Shown here piece after piece: positions 18,601-25,718 of a stretch of 64,000 bases of DNA. The notes below the pieces were generated by a model. That model did not search any database, had not been told where the DNA came from, and saw only the letters and a program-made list of their open reading frames with translations. The translations under genes were made by a program, and so were the position numbers. Source of the stretch: Candidatus Venteria ishoeyi (lineage in GTDB: Bacteria; Pseudomonadota; Gammaproteobacteria; Beggiatoales; Beggiatoaceae); contig NZ_JAUCGJ010000001.1 in NCBI RefSeq assembly GCF_030378065.1, forward strand, positions 1-64,000. The letters are read 5' to 3'. The first letter of the stretch is position 1, and the number at the start of each line of letters is the position of its first letter.

Positions 18601-19353
18601 TTAATTCGGATTTTCCATGATTATCCTGAAAAATCTATTTTATTGGATGTCTGGCAGGTTGAAGCCTGGAAAGGTACGGCGCAAGGATTGGAAGCACAGG
18701 AAATCAAATGGGTGGCACCCACGCAATTACATTATTTTAATTTCCCTGCCGCCAATCAACCGATATTACGCGCCATAGAATTACCGGATCGTTATCTCAT
18801 TACCCCTGAACCTGACAGTCTTTATAATATAGAACGCTTTATGCAGCATCTGGAAAACTCGCTGAAATCCGGTGTGCGCTTGGTGCAACTGCGCAGTAAA
18901 TACTTATCCGCCACAGATTATCAACAATACGCGGAGCGGGTTTTTGAGTGTTGTCAGACTTATCAGGCTAAGTTATTACTCAACCAGATACTAGTGGAAA
19001 AAGATGCCGTTCCTGCGCATGGTCTGCACTTGAATGGTCAGCAATTACAACAATGTGACAGCCGCCCTATACCTGAGAGCCAATATTTATCTGTTTCCTG
19101 TCATAAACTGGAAGATATTTATAAAGCCAACCAACTCAATGCGGACTGTCTGTTATTATCCCCCGTCAAGGCTACCGCTTCACATCCTGATGCCAGTCCG
19201 ATTGGCTGGTTGCATTTTATGAAATGGGTGGAAGCCGCACATTGCCCGGTATATGCCTTAGGGGGTATGCAAACTAAACACATCCCCATTGCCTGGGCTC
19301 ATGGCGGACAGGGCATTGCTGCAATTCGGGGGCTTTGGAATGGCGAAGCTTAA
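15622..19353 (+). CDS. Fusion: degenerate hybrid histidine kinase - Nudix hydrolase - ThiE-like domain
   Basis: A 1243-residue protein. Order: N-terminal membrane helix (about 5-28), GAF (50-215), PAS-like (230-345), HisKA with H373 in NMSHDIRMPM, an ATPase region (about 430-590), a receiver with D705 in LMDIGLP, an HPt-like segment (790-880), a MutT-type Nudix domain (930-1050; G964, E970, R978, E979, E982, E983 all present) and a ThiE/TenI barrel (1055-1240). The ATPase N-box reads NLIDTLLKFT and no DxGxG motif is visible; the HPt histidine position is Q851. Signalling output is therefore doubtful. Nudix-ThiE fusions are known in gammaproteobacteria; fusion to a kinase looks unusual. The ATG at 15622 was preferred to a TTG at 15592. 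Confidence 0.85.
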   Translation: MQIELMHLIALVIGILFFSTWLTWRFATIACQQQLNKQINQGVKENQNLQDRITHNALINGIARYLLTQQMGEALNFTIAKIGKTLAVDRCYILTYYDRQRRFKLTHEWCASGVQSFLQELKNLPLSIDDYKHAHQALLQGEAFSCQQVSLLPEAASKLRTMLEVQSVQSFLLVPMMMPDGPVGCIGIDATQQERRWSQEDIETLSRIGELLAVAKTRQKMEQALRENEFRLKEAQRIGQTGHFYWNIHTEKGYWSEQVYHICGLPLDFEKNPLLKVLHFQDNQILQKSVLEAITQRRTVDCEVRLHPPDKSLRYAGLYLEVQYDGKQNPVTIAGTIQDLTASRQAEMDLRLARDEAARANRFKSEFITNMSHDIRMPMHTIIGMTHLALHSHLSNQQADYLNKIQQSAYHLLNIFNNLIDFSQTETQTLKLEHIDFRLDDMLNNLAQLLLPIVTKKQIQLQFSCTENVPRSLNGDPLRLGQILLNLIDTLLKFTPHQEKIQISTQLKQADEQQIVLQFIIKNKIIDSKLKPLKSLFDLFLSSQMQSGEHMTGAGLSMILSRRLIEMMGGETQAPTQQETAFCFSIVLQRAQQKLDKTQITANFNEKLPQHPHVQSHTYSDLDLSLEHCFEMEPDTNGSLHELQDDWQLKAITGAHVLLVEDNRVNEQVARELLEIAGLKVKSVNNGPEALRAIAEIPFHLVLMDIGLPDMDGYEITMRIRHDTRFQHLPIIATTAYALPEDIEKCLACGMNDHLAKPIRPKALKHILVRWIPPLHVLAHCKQFNDPAHSIPLPPQLPGINLQMALEEMPGESQTLCHLLQQFYQNHYAYLERLESAILWHDKPAIQTMTQQLEALTTKIGAQDLQQAARALQQHSQQTSQAISLEDVQWQTFANTFHTVFKSLRILLFSNHNGLKQTDLPQLLSERRHLHVVAGVVYNPQQQILLARRHHHQEQGGLWEFPGGKRETGEAPFSALQREFQEEIGIHIKQARPLIRIFHDYPEKSILLDVWQVEAWKGTAQGLEAQEIKWVAPTQLHYFNFPAANQPILRAIELPDRYLITPEPDSLYNIERFMQHLENSLKSGVRLVQLRSKYLSATDYQQYAERVFECCQTYQAKLLLNQILVEKDAVPAHGLHLNGQQLQQCDSRPIPESQYLSVSCHKLEDIYKANQLNADCLLLSPVKATASHPDASPIGWLHFMKWVEAAHCPVYALGGMQTKHIPIAWAHGGQGIAAIRGLWNGEA

Positions 19354-19366
19354 AAAAGGAAACAAG

Positions 19367-20461
19367 ATGTTGCAAATAAAAACTCAAAAATTACTGACGC
19401 ATATTTTATACCTGGCTTTATTGTTGATGTTCCCGATAGAGAATCAGGCACAGGTCAATTTTGAACAACCAGCACATTTTAAGCTGCTGCATTCCTGTCC
19501 GGCATTTAACTCAATCCGCAAACAGAGTGGCGCGGTTAATTTGAAAGTGGGGCAAACCTATGCAGCTTATGCTGAAAACAAAGCCTCAGGCGCAACGCAT
19601 GTCTATATTGATGTCAAGGGAAAACGTAAATGGTTATCTCTGGATTGTGGTGAGTATCTGAAGCAAAAACCAATATTGAGCCAACGCCCAAATACCAGGA
19701 TACCTGCTGGTACTGACTGCCTGCCTTTTTTTGATAACAAAGATAACTTTATCAAAACAGGTGTTGGTGGCAGAGTGGATATGACGCCCCCTGCACCAAA
19801 AATTGAGGCTTTTGGCAAAGCACTGAATCAGGTTTGTGGTACAGCAGGCAAAAAAACCAGTAGGGCAGAATTTAAGCGTTTATTACAAGCGCATCCTCAG
19901 GTATTAACTGAGCTGATGGTTTATACGGGTGGAAAGGTATTTGCCGGACGCGCAGTACATCAGGACAGCAAGACTTATCTGGATGATTTGACGGAGGCCT
20001 GGTATACCGTCCATGCTTTTGATCATATATTTTGTGGCGAGCCAAAATCTGGCAAGGCGATTGGTGGCTTGCATTATCATGGGCGCTACCAACAATTACA
20101 GGCCAACGGCGAAGCCTGCCGCCTACCCAATTTTAAACGCAATGAAGTGATACCCGGCAGTGTTTATACGATGGGCGTGCGCATGAAACGCGCTGATGGC
20201 GGTTGGGCACAGTTTCCAATCAAAGGCTATGGCCTGACTTTGAGTGCCAGGGATATACTAAAACTGGTTACTCGCGCTTTTGTGGACAATCCCACGAACA
20301 GTCGTAACAGCACTGCTTGCATGCTGGCAATAAAAGATGGCGATATTAATTATAAAACCGTGTTTGTGCGCAGAGCTACGGGCATACGTACATTTTTCCC
20401 CGATGCCACGCCAGATTTCAGGCGTAATTCAGCCTGTAAAACACCGTTGATTTTAGAGTGA
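19367..20461 (+). CDS. Exported EndoU-like nuclease domain protein
   Basis: A 364-residue protein with a signal peptide (residues 1-29, ending NQAQ). The C-terminal half resembles the bacterial EndoU fold: HAFDHIFCGE with H220, then GGLHYHGRY with H236/H238, and conserved lysines further on (K281, K286), as expected for the His-His-Lys site of EndoU-type RNases. EndoU is known as a toxin tip, but this is a stand-alone exported protein and no immunity gene was recognised next to it. AAGGA lies before the ATG, 13 nt after the fusion gene stop. Role is inference. Confidence 0.7.
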   Translation: MLQIKTQKLLTHILYLALLLMFPIENQAQVNFEQPAHFKLLHSCPAFNSIRKQSGAVNLKVGQTYAAYAENKASGATHVYIDVKGKRKWLSLDCGEYLKQKPILSQRPNTRIPAGTDCLPFFDNKDNFIKTGVGGRVDMTPPAPKIEAFGKALNQVCGTAGKKTSRAEFKRLLQAHPQVLTELMVYTGGKVFAGRAVHQDSKTYLDDLTEAWYTVHAFDHIFCGEPKSGKAIGGLHYHGRYQQLQANGEACRLPNFKRNEVIPGSVYTMGVRMKRADGGWAQFPIKGYGLTLSARDILKLVTRAFVDNPTNSRNSTACMLAIKDGDINYKTVFVRRATGIRTFFPDATPDFRRNSACKTPLILE

Positions 20462-20486
20462 AAATACAAATAAGGCTTAAAAAATC

Positions 20487-23400
20487 TTATTTCAAATAAT
20501 CCACTCCCATTCCCCGACTGCGTTCATGGTGATAAAACTGGTACTTCAAACGGCTTTCCAAACCATGACAATCCATACAAAAGGTTTTATTAACATCAGA
20601 TTGGCGTAAAAAGCTGTTATTTATATCACCGTTTAGATCCTTGGTAATGGCGCTGAGTTGATGTAGCGTTTTGGAGGATTCTCCATCCCAATGATGCGGC
20701 GCGTGGCAGGTGATGCAGGCAATACGTCCAAAGCGGCTGATTTTTTCCTGTTCATCCAGCAGGGGCAGTATTTTCGGATCTGAGCGCAAGACAAGATCCT
20801 GATAAGGGTGGCTGAATAACTTAATCGTTTTAGTTTCAGCACTTTGTTTGTCGCTGTGACAACTCAGGCAGAGTTTATCGCGCATCAGCAGTGAATCCCC
20901 GCCCTCTATTTTCGGTTCAAAGTGCTTACCGATGTAAAGAAATGGCCATTCAGGCGAAGCTTGATGGAGGCTGTGACAAGTACCGCAGGCTCCGGCCTGG
21001 GCGGGTTTTTGTTCCAACTGATTAAGGCTGTCGCTGGCGGTGACTTTGAGGTGATGATCCGAGGCTAATACTGCTTGTTGTTGAGGGTGACAGGCGGCGC
21101 AGAGTTGGCCCTGGTGATGATCTTCAACCAGTGCCGGGGTATTCTTTTTGCCTTGATGAGTGGCGTGGCAGCTATTGCAATCCACGCGCTTAATTTTTTT
21201 ACCTGCCAGGGTGACTTCTTCATCCAAAGTCATGTTCACAGGATGAATGCCCTGGGTTTTGGCTGTTTCCTTATCCTTGGCATATTGGCGTTCATGGCAG
21301 GTTTGGCACAGGCTTTGTTGATCCTTGACTGCGCTGGTGAGCAAAGCACTGTCTGCCAGACTTTGATGGGGCTGGTGGCAGGTGTCGCAAGTCAATTGAG
21401 TGATTTTTTGTTCACCCAGTTGGACGGGTTTGTCCAATGCTAACTCCGCTGGATGCTGGCCTTTGCGGCGCGCCTGTTTGGCATCAGCATTGGTTTGTTG
21501 TTGATGGCAAGACTGGCAAAGCTTGGGGCTGGGCATGATTAATAAGCGGGTATCCGCTTTGCCGCCGTGGGCTTGATGACAGGAGCTGCAAATAAGTTCC
21601 TTATCTTTACCCAGACGTGCGCCTTGTTGTTCCAGTTCAGCAGGCAGTCCGGTGTATAAATCAGGATTCTGGGTGTAATTTTTATCCCCCACAGTGGGCG
21701 GTTTTTGCAGGCGTATACCTATGGGATGATTCAAACCGTGCTGGTTTTGTTTGGCCTTAGTATTGGTTTGTTGTTGATGACAAGACAAACAAAGTTGGGT
21801 TTCGGGAGCGACTAATGAACGGGTGTCAACTTCACCCCTGTGGAGTTGATGGCAGGAGCTGCAAATAAGTTCCTTATCTTTACCCAGACGTGCGCCTTGT
21901 TGTTCCAGTTCAGCAGGCAGGCCGGTGTATAAATCAGGATTCTGGGTGTAATTTTTATCCCCCGCAGTGGGCGGTTTTTGCAGGCGTATGCCTACAGGAT
22001 GATTCAAACTGTGCTGGTTTTGTTTGGCCTTAGCATTGGTTTGTTGTTGATGACAAGACAAACAAAGTTGGGTTTCGGGAGCGACTAATAAGCGGGTATC
22101 AACTTCGCCGCCGTGAATTTGATGACAGGTCGCACAAATGAGTTGTTTTTTCTCTCCCAGACGTGCGTTCTGTTGGCTGAGTTCAGTGGGCAGACCTGTG
22201 TATAAGTCAGGGTTTTGGGTATAATTTTTATCCCCCGCTGTGGGCGGTTTTTGCAGGTGTATGCCTACGGGATGATTCAAACCCTGCTGGCTATTATCAT
22301 CATAGTCTTTATGACATTGATGACACAAAGAACCGTCCTTATTGGCAACCCGCATCCAGGCATTTTCATGGCCTTCATGTACTGCCAATACATCTTCATG
22401 AATGGCGTGGGGGGTATGGCAACTGCCGCAGTAAAGTGTATCGCCATCATCAGTTTTTAGCTGTGGAAAGGCCTTGGGTAATGGTGCTTCTCTGGGTTTG
22501 TCCGCTGGCGATGAATGCGGATGCTGCTCACCGTGACCAATACGGGCGCGTGAGTCGATCACCGCGCCATGATGACAGCTATAACACATTGCTTCTGTAG
22601 CTACAGGTAACACGGGTTGCGGTTTGGAAAAAGTATAGTTCTGCGACCAGGATAAGTGACAGGTCAGGCAGTTTTTACGCGATAACTTGGCTTTAGCATT
22701 TGTTGGGATTACTGGATTTTTGCCAATCTGTACATCATCCAGACTGAGAATAACCACCTGATTGCGGCGGGCTTCAACGACATACAGCCTGCCTTGTTGA
22801 TATTGCAGGCCGACAGGACTGTCGAACAGAATGTTCTGGCCTTGCGAATCTTGCAACCAGCCTTGAAACTGGCGTTGTACAAATACAGCGACCTGACCGG
22901 TGTAACTGTCGCTGACAAACAAACGCGCATTGTCATCAAGCGTAATGCCATTGGGACGAATGAGTCCACCCTCTGCAAGACCAAAGCGACTGATAAGGCC
23001 AAAACCATGTCCCAGCAGGTTAAAGAGTTTAACGCGGCTGTTGAGCACATCCACGGCATAAATATAGTCGTCTTTATCCAGAGCGAGCATAAAGGGGAAG
23101 TTAAAATCTGCTTTGCCTTCACCGCGCTGCCCCCAGCAGGTTTTGGTTTTGCCGCTTTGACTGTTGGTACGACATAGACGATGGTGGCGGCGATCACTCC
23201 AGATGATTTGCTGATCTTTGACTAGCAGGGCTACAGGCTGCGCTGCAACTTGTTCAAGCATGGGCAAGTGGATATGGCGCTGGAATCTCCCTTGCAGATC
23301 AAAAATACTCAGGCGATGATTACCGGTATCGGCAATGTAGATTAGCTGGTCACTGATGTGAATATCCATCGCCAACCGCAACTGGCCTTCTTTGCTGCCA

Positions 23401-23627
23401 GGGCTGCCAAATTGAAAAAGCCGTTTTCCCTGGGCATCAAACACCACCACCCGACCTCGTACCCCATCAAGCACATAGGCTTGTCCCTGCTTATCAAGGG
23501 CAATGGCGCTGGGCTGATCAAAATCAGTGCGCAGCCATGTGGTGGATGCAGGGAAAGCACTGACAAGCTGACTGAGAAGGAGAAATCCCAGGCACAAGCC
23601 AGTCAGGAGATATTTGGATACAGGCAT
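20487..23627 (-). CDS. Periplasmic/extracellular 18-haem cytochrome c with NHL propeller
   Basis: A 1046-residue exported electron carrier. Residues 1-25 form a signal peptide. Residues 30-300 are NHL-type repeats (DQPSAIALDKQGQAYVLDG, FNFPFMLALDKDDYIYAVD), predicted to form a beta-propeller. From about residue 320 to the end there are 18 CxxCH haem-binding motifs, mostly in the paired doubled-CXXCH arrangement. Three 91-residue tandem repeats occupy the middle. It lies 4 nt downstream of a tri-haem cytochrome gene, so both likely serve one redox chain. Donor and acceptor are unknown. Confidence 0.88.
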   Translation of the reverse strand: MPVSKYLLTGLCLGFLLLSQLVSAFPASTTWLRTDFDQPSAIALDKQGQAYVLDGVRGRVVVFDAQGKRLFQFGSPGSKEGQLRLAMDIHISDQLIYIADTGNHRLSIFDLQGRFQRHIHLPMLEQVAAQPVALLVKDQQIIWSDRRHHRLCRTNSQSGKTKTCWGQRGEGKADFNFPFMLALDKDDYIYAVDVLNSRVKLFNLLGHGFGLISRFGLAEGGLIRPNGITLDDNARLFVSDSYTGQVAVFVQRQFQGWLQDSQGQNILFDSPVGLQYQQGRLYVVEARRNQVVILSLDDVQIGKNPVIPTNAKAKLSRKNCLTCHLSWSQNYTFSKPQPVLPVATEAMCYSCHHGAVIDSRARIGHGEQHPHSSPADKPREAPLPKAFPQLKTDDGDTLYCGSCHTPHAIHEDVLAVHEGHENAWMRVANKDGSLCHQCHKDYDDNSQQGLNHPVGIHLQKPPTAGDKNYTQNPDLYTGLPTELSQQNARLGEKKQLICATCHQIHGGEVDTRLLVAPETQLCLSCHQQQTNAKAKQNQHSLNHPVGIRLQKPPTAGDKNYTQNPDLYTGLPAELEQQGARLGKDKELICSSCHQLHRGEVDTRSLVAPETQLCLSCHQQQTNTKAKQNQHGLNHPIGIRLQKPPTVGDKNYTQNPDLYTGLPAELEQQGARLGKDKELICSSCHQAHGGKADTRLLIMPSPKLCQSCHQQQTNADAKQARRKGQHPAELALDKPVQLGEQKITQLTCDTCHQPHQSLADSALLTSAVKDQQSLCQTCHERQYAKDKETAKTQGIHPVNMTLDEEVTLAGKKIKRVDCNSCHATHQGKKNTPALVEDHHQGQLCAACHPQQQAVLASDHHLKVTASDSLNQLEQKPAQAGACGTCHSLHQASPEWPFLYIGKHFEPKIEGGDSLLMRDKLCLSCHSDKQSAETKTIKLFSHPYQDLVLRSDPKILPLLDEQEKISRFGRIACITCHAPHHWDGESSKTLHQLSAITKDLNGDINNSFLRQSDVNKTFCMDCHGLESRLKYQFYHHERSRGMGVDYLK
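21461..22279 (-). repeat. Three tandem 273-bp repeats inside the multihaem gene
   Basis: Period 273 bp (91 residues), measured from identical words such as AATAAGTTCC at 21591 and 21864 and GATGACAGG at 21575 and 22121. Each unit begins NHPVG/NHPIG, includes KNYTQNPDLYTGLP and carries two haem motifs. Units are highly similar at DNA level, implying recent duplication and possible copy-number variation. Confidence 0.85.
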
Positions 23628-23631
23628 GAGA

Positions 23632-24456
23632 TCAGTTCAATAAGTCAATTAAGCGAATTAAGGGCGTAGGCTGTTTGTTATCCTCGTTTTGCGCTAAAAA
23701 CCGGGCAATGGAATTATGGGTGATGGCTTGTTGTTGATCGACACTGGCTCCAAGTTGCTTGAGATTGAGAATTTTTTGCTCCGAGTCATGACAACTGCGA
23801 CAAGCAAGACCTTTTTCCTCCAAAGGGGTATGAATCCTGGCTTTAAGGGGGGCTTGCTCAGCGATAGGCATTTGTTGCCAATGGTCGGCTATTTTTTTAA
23901 ACAAGGCATGATCAGTTTTTAAGCTCACAGCCTGCTGCTGATAAAACGGGCGTATGATCCCTGTTTTTGACGGGAATTGCGCCTGGGTCTGGTTCAGCAA
24001 GTCTCCTGATTTTACATCCACCCACTGCTGCTCCAGGGTATAAGCTTCCGGCCTGAAATGGCAGGTTTCACAACTGATATAAGTCGTGTGCATATTTAAA
24101 AAACTGCGTACTTGCAGGTTTTCTCCATGCGGTAAATCATCATGACACAGACCACAAAAATGTTCTGTTTTTTGTACGGGTGATACCTGTTGATGAAAAC
24201 GCGGTAAATCAACAGATATATTTTCGACCGTTTGCGACTCCTGCAATTGCTGCTCGGTTTTGTGGCGCAATTTAGGGCTTAATTGCACCTGCGCTATAGC
24301 TTGAGCGTAAAGGCTTTCGGCTTGAACCACAGTGACAGGCATAAAACCCAGCAGAATGAATATTAAATATATTGTGATAGTTGGTGTTGGTATCTTATTG
24401 TTAAGCACGGGGGGAACCTGATAAAAAAATAAAACAAACCCCAAAGAGGTACCCAT
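23632..24456 (-). CDS. Tri-haem c-type cytochrome, exported
   Basis: A protein of up to 274 residues with three haem motifs: CGLCHDD, CETCHF and CRSCHD. A hydrophobic signal segment (ITIYLIFILLGFMP...VVQA) precedes them. The ATG at 24456 lacks a clear ribosome-binding site; a GTG at 24408 has AGG at 7 nt and would give a more standard signal peptide, so the start is uncertain. It is the first gene of a two-gene operon with the 18-haem cytochrome, 4 nt apart. Confidence 0.8.
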   Translation of the reverse strand: MGTSLGFVLFFYQVPPVLNNKIPTPTITIYLIFILLGFMPVTVVQAESLYAQAIAQVQLSPKLRHKTEQQLQESQTVENISVDLPRFHQQVSPVQKTEHFCGLCHDDLPHGENLQVRSFLNMHTTYISCETCHFRPEAYTLEQQWVDVKSGDLLNQTQAQFPSKTGIIRPFYQQQAVSLKTDHALFKKIADHWQQMPIAEQAPLKARIHTPLEEKGLACRSCHDSEQKILNLKQLGASVDQQQAITHNSIARFLAQNEDNKQPTPLIRLIDLLN

Positions 24457-24502
24457 ACCAGTTGGGGGGGATTAATCAATTTCAATTGATTTTAATAACA
24501 GA

Positions 24503-24800
24503 ATGACTCCCTTCATTTTCCACAGGAGTTATTCAGTCATGAAAACGTTGCTGCATTACCTAACCAGCTAGACCTTGATGCCAATATTGCATTACTACGC
24601 CTGGAAGGCCAGGTATCCATCAGCGGTATTTCTGAAATTCTACAGATACAAGGTTATAAACATAACTCAACTGACATGGTCAGTGAGCACCTTAAACACT
24701 TAGCCAAACATCTGCCTTCTACTTTGAACACAGGGCAAGCACATCGTGTATTTTACCTGAGCGATGAAATATTTGCTTTAGACTATCCCATTCTAATCAC
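24503..24800 (+). pseudogene. Transposase-like gene fragment
   Basis: An open stretch without start codon reads HFPQELFSHENVAALPNQ, LEGQVSISGISEIL and HRVFYLSDEIFALDYPILI before breaking off. This resembles part of an IS transposase (DUF6399-like by memory, not verified). It stops abruptly where the hsdR relic begins, suggesting a deletion junction near 24800. Confidence 0.5.
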
Positions 24801-24802
24801 GA

Positions 24803-25149
24803 TAACAATAATGCAGTCGAATTGATCCACAGGCGGCGGCTGGTCGTTGATAAAAATACGTTTAACCATTGCCTGCACCGTAAACCAGATGCCGGATTGT
24901 TCTGCCTGGGGGATTTTACCCGCGACATTGGTATTTTCTCATTCCCACGCGCCTTGTGTGGTTTGCTCATCAAATGGAATGCCTGTTAATGCGGCGAGGA
25001 GGCTGTCCGAGGTGTTGTGCTATGGCTTCACCGAGTTGGCGTAATTTGATGAGGGTGGTGTTAGGGACGCTGGAAAATGCGCGTTCAGCCGCCATTGCCA
25101 GCTCGACAAACAACGGATCATGTTCTGCCAGAAAGTGAAAGTTGCTTAC
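24803..25149 (-). pseudogene. hsdR: Type I restriction enzyme R subunit remnant
   Basis: Minus-strand fragments match HsdR. The 5' part reads SNFHFLAEHDPLFVELAM, AERAFSS and TTLIKLRQLGEAIAQHL, typical of the N-terminal DUF4145-like region. After a 13-bp insertion at 24999-25011, LTGIPFDEQTTQ resumes in another frame. A second block, SGIWFTVQAMVKRIF and VDQFDCIIV, comes from the central helicase part, so several hundred codons are missing between them. The initiator ATG is replaced by GTA at 25147-25149. Clearly non-functional; no hsdM or hsdS is nearby. Confidence 0.75.
24999..25011. mobile_element. 13-bp family A footprint within the hsdR relic
   Basis: GAGGCTGTCCGAG equals the first 13 bases of the family A left end. 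Removing exactly these bases restores the HsdR reading frame (AQHLAAL). The insert can also be read as 9 element bases plus a duplicated CGAG. It looks like an imprecise excision scar. Confidence 0.6.
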
Positions 25150-25213
25150 AGGCTCAGGTGATGTTATCAGCCCGAATCCCTCCAGGTGAAAACGGCTTGC
25201 AACTTATGGACTA
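25150..25213. other. Short gap between the hsdR relic and the hpf terminator
   Basis: The minus-strand GGAGGGA near 25175 may be the old hsdR ribosome-binding site. Nothing else was seen before the hpf terminator. Confidence 0.3.
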
Positions 25214-25264
25214 CAAAAAAATAAACCCTGCATAGTAGCCTGAATCCAGGCACCATGCAGGGTT
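25214..25264 (-). terminator. Rho-independent terminator of hpf
   Basis: Arms AACCCTGCAT and ATGCAGGGTT (25224-25264) with an inner CCTG...CAGG pairing, followed on the minus strand by TTTTTTT (about 25214-25221). It lies about 25 bp beyond the hpf stop. Confidence 0.75.
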
Positions 25265-25288
25265 ATTATCGCAGGTGATTAAACCGTA

Positions 25289-25621
25289 TTATTCAACAAT
25301 GCCCTGAGATTTCAAGGCCGCGTCAGTACGGTGATGGTCCTGGATTTTTTCCTTATGTTTCTTAATCTGGCGATCCAATTTGTCAGTTAAGGCATCAATC
25401 GCTGCATACATGTCTTCATGGCTTGCATCGGCAAACAAGTTGCCGCCACCGCTGACATGCAGGGTTGCTTCGGCTTTCTGGTCGAGTTTTTCAACAGTCA
25501 GAACAACGTGTACATTGGTAACGTGATCAAAATGTCGTTCAAGGCGTTTCATTTTGTCAGAGACATAACTACGTAATGCCGGTGTGACATCGATATGGTG
25601 ACCAGTCAGATTGAGTTGCAT
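25289..25621 (-). CDS. hpf: Ribosome hibernation promoting factor
   Basis: A 110-residue short-form HPF/RaiA-family protein that binds the 30S decoding region and promotes inactive 100S or 70S ribosomes in stationary phase. The family fold is visible: MQLNLTGHHIDVTPALR, VLTVEKLDQKAEATL, then ASHEDMYAAIDALTDKLDRQ and a basic tail. AAGGAG stands 9 nt before the ATG. It follows rpoN as in enterobacteria, but ptsN and rapZ, which usually come next, are absent here. Confidence 0.93.
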   Translation of the reverse strand: MQLNLTGHHIDVTPALRSYVSDKMKRLERHFDHVTNVHVVLTVEKLDQKAEATLHVSGGGNLFADASHEDMYAAIDALTDKLDRQIKKHKEKIQDHHRTDAALKSQGIVE

Positions 25622-25643
25622 GATGCTGCTCCTTAAGTTTAAG

Positions 25644-25664
25644 CCATCTGATTTATTCAGATGG
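25644..25664. terminator. Stem-loop between rpoN and hpf
   Basis: CCATCTGA and TCAGATGG form a small hairpin in the 97-bp rpoN-hpf gap. No long T run follows, so it may attenuate or process the mRNA more than end it. Confidence 0.35.
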
Positions 25665-25718
25665 GTTCTTCATTTAATTTCCTGATTCATACCCATCAGG
25701 CATGGGACTTTCTTTCCA

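Noticed and set aside
21461-22279. Regularly spaced repeats that could suggest a CRISPR or satellite array
   Set aside because: The period is 273 bp, a multiple of three, and the units are in-frame coding repeats of the multihaem cytochrome.
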